Positions 60,158 to 64,000 of a stretch of DNA of 64,000 nucleotides are shown one piece after another. The stretch's first letter is position 1; each line of letters starts with the position of its first letter. Where the stretch lies: assembly GCF_004349055.1 (NCBI RefSeq), contig NZ_SMKX01000008.1:56321-120320 (forward strand). Reading direction: 5' to 3'. The DNA comes from Kribbella antibiotica. Its GTDB lineage: Bacteria > Actinomycetota > Actinomycetes > Propionibacteriales > Kribbellaceae. Made by a program: the position numbers and the translations under genes. The notes under the pieces were generated by a model, which saw nothing but the letters and a program-made list of their open reading frames with translations, was not told where the DNA came from and made no database searches.

Positions 60158-62630
60158 CACGATCGATTTCGGGATCGACCTGGGGACTACGAACAGCGCT
60201 CTGGCAGTCGCCGGCGATGACGACGTACGGATCCTGAAGAACAACGACGACCAGTCCGACATCACGCCGTCCGCGGTGTGGCTGCCGAAAGCGGACACGG
60301 TCTGGGTCGGGCGACGGGCGCGGCACCGCGCCGAGACCGATCCGGAGAACGTCGCGATCGAGTTCAAACTCGAGATGGGGCTCGCGGATGCGACCCGGAC
60401 GTTCGGCAAGGCCGGCGTGACGCTGACCGCGCCGCAGCTGTCCGCCGAGGTGCTCAAGACGCTGCGCGCCGACGCCGCCCGGTACGCCGGTACTGCGCCC
60501 GACTCGGTGGTGATCACGGTCCCGGCCGCGTTCGCGCTGAACCAGAACAAGGCGACGCTGGAGGCAGCGCGGCTGGCCGGATTCACAGGGTCGGTGCCGC
60601 TGCTGCAGGAGCCGACCGCGGCCGCGTTCGCGTACGGATTCGATGATGCGGACGAACGCGCGTACTGGATGGTCTTCGACTTCGGCGGCGGGACCTTCGA
60701 CGCGGCCGTGGTCAGCAAGCGGGACGGCGATCTGCGCGTGCTCAACCATGCAGGCGATCCGTATCTGGGCGGCAAGCTGATCGACTGGGCGGTCGTCGAA
60801 CGCCTGCTGGCACCGGCCGCTGCGCGCGACCTCGGGCTGAAGGACTTCCGGCGGGACAACCCGATCTGGCGCGGGAACTTCGGTCGGCTCAAGCACGCCG
60901 CCGAGCAGGCGAAGATCCAGCTCTCCGGTCGCGATCATGCTGAGCTGCTGCTGGAGCTCGTGGTAGATGGTTCCGAGGAGACGTTCGAGTTCACGCTGAC
61001 CAAGGAGGCGTTGGACGGCGTCGCGATGCCGTACTGGGCCCGCGCGGTCAACCTGTGCCGCGAGGCACTGACCGAGAGTGGACTAGGTGCGGACAAGATC
61101 GATCGACTGCTGCTCGTCGGCGGAGCGACGCTCGCCCCCGGTCTGCGCGAGCTGCTAAGCGACCCGGTGCACGGGCTGCAGATGGAGCTCGACACCCGCA
61201 TCGATCCGACCACGGTGGTGGCGCGCGGGGCGGCGATCTTCGCCGGGACGATGCGGCGGCCGGCCCCGGAGTTCGTCGTACGAGCTGTCGGTGAGTACGG
61301 CGTGGAGCTGGCCTACGAGCCGAGCTCGACCACGACCCGGCCGACCGTGGCTGGTCGGCTGAGCGGCCCGGCGGGTGACGTGGACTGGTCGGGGCACAGC
61401 GTAGTGATCGCGAACCCGGAGGGCCGACCGCCGTTCCGCACCGGGCGCGTCACCGTGAACCGGGTCGGCGCGTTCGCCACCGAGGTCGAACTCGACGAGC
61501 ACCGCACATCGCGCTTCGTCATCGAGCTGTACGACGGGAGTGGCGCGCCGCTGCCATTGGCCGGCGGCACCTTCGGGATCACCCATCGGGATGTCGAATT
61601 CGGTGGCGCGCGGCTGACACACTCACTCGGGATCGCGCTGGCTGATCAGAAGTTCTCTGCGCTGCTCCGGAAGGGGACCGCGGTGCCGACGCGGGTCCGC
61701 GAGATCTTCCGGACCTCGCACGCATTCGACCGGTCCGACCCGGAGGCGCTGGTCCGAATCCCTGTGGTGCAGGGCGAACGGGCGCGGGCGGACCGGAACC
61801 GGCAGGTCGGCATGCTGCAGATCAAGCCGGTCGACATCCGGATCGACCTGCCGGCGGGGACCGCGGTCGAGGTCACGTTCGAGGTCGACGAATCGAACCT
61901 GGTCACGGTAGTGGCCGACGTACCGTTGATTTCGGCGCAGTTCGAGGCGGAGATCGACCTCGACGACATCCTTACACCGGACGCCGAACTGCTGGCCGAT
62001 GAGCTGGCAGACGTGGAGCGGCGGGTCGCGGAGGCGCAGCGATCGGCGGCGACGAGCCCTGAGGTCGAGCAGCGGTTGGCGCGACTGCAGGAGGAGGGCA
62101 CGCTGGCGACAGCGCGCGAGCAGGTGCGCGCCGCGTCCTCGGATGCCGGGGCTGCGGTGACGGCTGAGGATCGGTTGCGGGAAGTGCAGGCGCAGCTGGA
62201 CGACATCGACGAGGCCGCGCAGCGACCGGCCAAGGAGCGGGAGCTGCGGGAGACGCTCACCGAGGCTGAAGAATTGACGGAGCGGATCGGCCGGGCGGCT
62301 GACCGCGCCGAGCTGGCCGACCTGCGAGCCCGCGCCACCGATGCGATCGACCGGCAGGACATCCGGTCGATCGAGCGCGAGACCGAGCAGGTCGTGTCGT
62401 ACCTGATTGGGCTGGAACGTCGGCAGCCTGGGTTCGTCATCCGACTCTTCAACCAGCTCGCGCTGGACACGTCGGCGATGCGGCCCGCCTCCGAAGCGCG
62501 TCGTCTGGTCGCCGCCGGCCGGTCGGCAGCAGCCCGCGGTGACGAGCAGGAGCTGATGATCATCTGCCAGGGGCTCGTACGGCTGCTCCCCCAGTCCGAG
62601 CAGGGCACGGTTGTGGGGCTGGTCCGCTGA
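60150..62630 (+). CDS. Divergent Hsp70-family chaperone with coiled-coil tail
   Basis: An 826-residue Hsp70 relative. The ATPase domain (1 to about 385) has FGIDLGTTNSALAV (phosphate 1), VVITVPAAFALNQNKATLEAARLAGF, EPTAAAFAYGF, VFDFGGGTFDAAVV (phosphate 2) and LLLVGGATLAPGLRELL (adenosine). The next region (about 385-600) is substrate-domain-like but diverged, with RADRNRQVGMLQIKPVDIRIDLPAGTAVEVTFEVDESNLVTV. The last about 210 residues are charged coiled-coil helices, longer than a DnaK lid, and there is no EEVD-like end. It is longer than DnaK (about 620) and distinct from it. Both ends overlap neighbouring genes. Confidence 0.92.
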   Translation: MRDTIDFGIDLGTTNSALAVAGDDDVRILKNNDDQSDITPSAVWLPKADTVWVGRRARHRAETDPENVAIEFKLEMGLADATRTFGKAGVTLTAPQLSAEVLKTLRADAARYAGTAPDSVVITVPAAFALNQNKATLEAARLAGFTGSVPLLQEPTAAAFAYGFDDADERAYWMVFDFGGGTFDAAVVSKRDGDLRVLNHAGDPYLGGKLIDWAVVERLLAPAAARDLGLKDFRRDNPIWRGNFGRLKHAAEQAKIQLSGRDHAELLLELVVDGSEETFEFTLTKEALDGVAMPYWARAVNLCREALTESGLGADKIDRLLLVGGATLAPGLRELLSDPVHGLQMELDTRIDPTTVVARGAAIFAGTMRRPAPEFVVRAVGEYGVELAYEPSSTTTRPTVAGRLSGPAGDVDWSGHSVVIANPEGRPPFRTGRVTVNRVGAFATEVELDEHRTSRFVIELYDGSGAPLPLAGGTFGITHRDVEFGGARLTHSLGIALADQKFSALLRKGTAVPTRVREIFRTSHAFDRSDPEALVRIPVVQGERARADRNRQVGMLQIKPVDIRIDLPAGTAVEVTFEVDESNLVTVVADVPLISAQFEAEIDLDDILTPDAELLADELADVERRVAEAQRSAATSPEVEQRLARLQEEGTLATAREQVRAASSDAGAAVTAEDRLREVQAQLDDIDEAAQRPAKERELRETLTEAEELTERIGRAADRAELADLRARATDAIDRQDIRSIERETEQVVSYLIGLERRQPGFVIRLFNQLALDTSAMRPASEARRLVAAGRSAAARGDEQELMIICQGLVRLLPQSEQGTVVGLVR

Positions 62631-63442
62631 TGAACCAAGAACAGCTGGCCGTCGCCCAAGCGGCCCACACCGCGCGCCGAGGCGAGCTAGCCAAATCCCT
62701 GCAGGCACTGGATGGCCTGGACTCGGTGGAAGCGCTCGACCTCCGCGCACGCGTCCTCGCCCAGCTCGGCCGCTGGCAGGAGGCAGACGACACTTGGGCA
62801 GCCCTTCAAGACGTCGAGCCTGAGCGTGCTCTCGCTCGGCGCGTGCTTGCTGGACGCTCCCGGCAACGGCCGATCGCCCGACCACTTGCCGCGGTAGCCG
62901 TTGCTGTGTTGGCAGTTGGCGGGATTGCGACGGGAACAGCTGCGGCGGTCAGCCGACCTGATCCGGTCGTTGCGGAACCCTCGGTGGCGCCGCAGACCAT
63001 CACGGTCACGACGACCGCACCGCCCGCCACCGTGACACCTACTCCCGACGACACTCAGTTGGACGCGATTGCCGCCGCGGTCGCAACGCCCGGCGTGACA
63101 GTCCTCCGCGAGCCAGGCGCCGTACGGGTGGTGTTCGACCGCGGCCTGTTCACCGCCGGTACGACGTTCGCACCCGGAGCGACCGACGTACTGGATCGAC
63201 TAGCGCCGAAGCTCAAGGGCATCCCCGGGATCACCGTCGTCGGCCAGTCAGTCGTCGTACCAGGCAGCGCCGCAGGCGGCTCCGGTACGGCGCTCGCCCG
63301 GGCACAGGCGGCCGCGCAACACCTCGCCCGCGCCGGCGGACTGCCGCTAACGCGGTTGGCCCTCGCCTCCGGCGACCAGGCCCACCCGCTCTTCCCCGGC
63401 GCGGTCCGCAACCGAACCGTCAGCCTCCTACTAACCGCCTAG
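62630..63442 (+). CDS. TPR-like, membrane, OmpA-like protein, last gene of the operon
   Basis: A 270-residue protein. Residues 1-75 form two TPR-like helix pairs (AHTARRGELAKSLQALDGL; ALDLRARVLAQLGRWQEADDTWAAL), cytosolic. One membrane segment follows (about 83-105, PLAAVAVAVLAVGGIATGTAAAV), then a Pro/Thr linker and an OmpA-like domain (about 165-270): FTAGTTFAPGATDVLDRLAPKLKGI, ALARAQAAAQHLARAGGL and final NRTVSLLLT. The OmpA peptidoglycan-binding Asp is not evident at its usual place, so binding may be altered. ATG 62630 overlaps the Hsp70 stop (TGATG). It could link the cell wall to the cytosolic chaperone set. Confidence 0.82.
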   Translation: MNQEQLAVAQAAHTARRGELAKSLQALDGLDSVEALDLRARVLAQLGRWQEADDTWAALQDVEPERALARRVLAGRSRQRPIARPLAAVAVAVLAVGGIATGTAAAVSRPDPVVAEPSVAPQTITVTTTAPPATVTPTPDDTQLDAIAAAVATPGVTVLREPGAVRVVFDRGLFTAGTTFAPGATDVLDRLAPKLKGIPGITVVGQSVVVPGSAAGGSGTALARAQAAAQHLARAGGLPLTRLALASGDQAHPLFPGAVRNRTVSLLLTA

Positions 63443-63447
63443 CCCAC

Positions 63448-63504
63448 CTTTGAGCACCCACCAGCCACATTCCGCCCGCGAAAACGCCTGACCCGCGCTC
63501 AAAG
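63448..63504. repeat. Hairpin at operon end, copy B of a dispersed element
   Basis: Arms CTTTGAGC (63448-63455) and GCTCAAAG (63497-63504). The left half matches copy A at 235-275 closely (CTTTGAGCACCCACCA, then TTCCGC and GAAAA blocks). It starts 6 bases after the stop of the last Hsp70-operon gene, so it probably also terminates that operon. Confidence 0.6.
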
Positions 63505-63765
63505 CGCCACGCAGCACCGGCCTTGGCGCTCGCCCACCACCAACCGCCCGCCGGCTCCGCGCTTCCTTCCCGGCCTGCCGGCCCCGCAACGTCCCGCCGG
63601 CTCCGCGGCTCGCGCCTTACGCGGCCCCTCCGCCCCACGTCGCGACCCCAAGACTCCGCTCCGGACGGACCTGCGCCACTGTCCAACCCGTCGTACCGGT
63701 GGGTGGAGAGGCGACGCTGAGCGTGCGATCGACGAGTTGCCGAGAGTTGGATGCTCCTATGGATG
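63505..63765. other. Gene-free spacer, likely includes the IS end
   Basis: No ORF here shows a protein pattern. It contains CCGGCTCCGCG twice and a CGGCCTGCCGGCC palindromic stretch. Somewhere in the last about 50 bases should be the boundary of the IS110-type element, but I cannot place it because such elements often lack inverted repeats. Confidence 0.5.
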
Positions 63766-64000
63766 TCAAGCAGCGGTTGGCTTGGGGTTTGGTTGGCGTA
63801 GGAGGTAGTAGATCTCGCGGGCGATGAGGCGTTTGAGGCAGCGGATGATGTCTTTCTTTGACAGGCCTTCGGTGGTGCGTTTCGCTGCGTAGGCCTGGGT
63901 GCGTGGATCGTGGCGGAGTCGGCTGATGACGATCACGTAGAGCGCTTTGTTGGCTTGCCGGTCGCCGCCTCGGTTGAGGCGGTGGCGGTGGGTCTGGCCA
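63766..64000 (-). mobile_element. IS110-family transposase, C-terminal part (runs off the window)
   Basis: Reading the minus strand from the window edge gives 77 codons to a TGA at 63766: LNRGGDRQANKALYVIVISRLRHDPRTQAYAAKRTTEGLSKKDIIRCLKRLIAREIYYLLRQ. This is the conserved end of the Transposase_20 domain of IS110-family DEDD recombinases. The N-terminal catalytic part lies beyond 64000. In this family a bridge RNA is encoded in a non-coding end of the element, which here would be outside the window. Whether the copy is intact cannot be judged. Confidence 0.9.

Overview
The window reads as chromosomal DNA of a high-GC actinobacterium. The supporting signs are very strong G/C third positions, frequent GTG starts, several starts that look leaderless, and an actinobacterial arrangement of RNase E, L21, L27, Obg, ProB, ProA, NadD and RsfS (compare the rne to gpgP region of mycobacteria). 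The gene repertoire (SARP and LAL regulators, a large secreted GH2 enzyme, many stand-alone oxidoreductases) and frequent GTACGGCG-type words fit a Kribbella-like member of the Propionibacteriales. That genus is an inference from sequence style.

Layout. 1-416: no intact gene; the tail of a decayed alpha/beta hydrolase and two repeat/hairpin elements. 0.4-6.7 kb: DUF805 protein, GNAT, secreted SnoaL-like protein, quinone oxidoreductase, a LAL/LuxR ATPase regulator and a two-domain acyltransferase-like protein. 6.7-20.7 kb: a 1490-residue secreted GH2 beta-galactosidase with an inserted LamG domain, a DUF998 membrane protein, a SARP/NB-ARC regulator, an ABC exporter divergent from a serine hydrolase, an FAD monooxygenase, and SMI1 and YciI proteins. 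20.7-26.6 kb: two small membrane-anchored proteins (one with 168-bp tandem repeats), a Tat-exported glycosidase-like protein divergent from an RpiR regulator, a kinase-like protein, an NAD-binding protein and an epoxide-hydrolase-like protein. 26.7 kb: tRNA-Ala(GGC) with terminator, then about 0.73 kb of repeat-rich DNA without genes.

27.5-41.9 kb is the conserved core, nearly all on the minus strand: DUF1772, TIGR03936, rne/rng, rplU-rpmA, obgE-proB-proA, then nadD-rsfS-phosphoglycerate-mutase-like phosphatase preceded by two tiny genes. Four other genes (Lrp, HxlR, an active-site-less SDR, a phosphopantetheinyl transferase) separate proA from nadD. 42-52 kb: TetR plus FAD monooxygenase, a secreted M64 peptidase, PlsC-like acyltransferase, prephenate dehydratase, a hairpin-dense spacer, an oxidoreductase, and HD, APH and double-GNAT proteins.

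The two most unusual parts lie at the right. At 52.0-55.7 kb, an M43-type metalloprotease with a seven-blade PLL-like propeller, a small protein and an M28-type aminopeptidase are packed without gaps. Neither peptidase has an obvious signal peptide, and the aminopeptidase stops about 17 residues into what looks like the first blade of its own propeller. At 57.5-63.4 kb, five translationally coupled genes encode a tail-anchored protein, a Ser/Thr kinase, a GrpE-like factor, a divergent Hsp70 with a coiled-coil tail, and a TPR/TM/OmpA-like protein. This looks like a self-contained membrane-linked chaperone-kinase module and is the best candidate for a little-described system. The window ends inside an IS110-family transposase.
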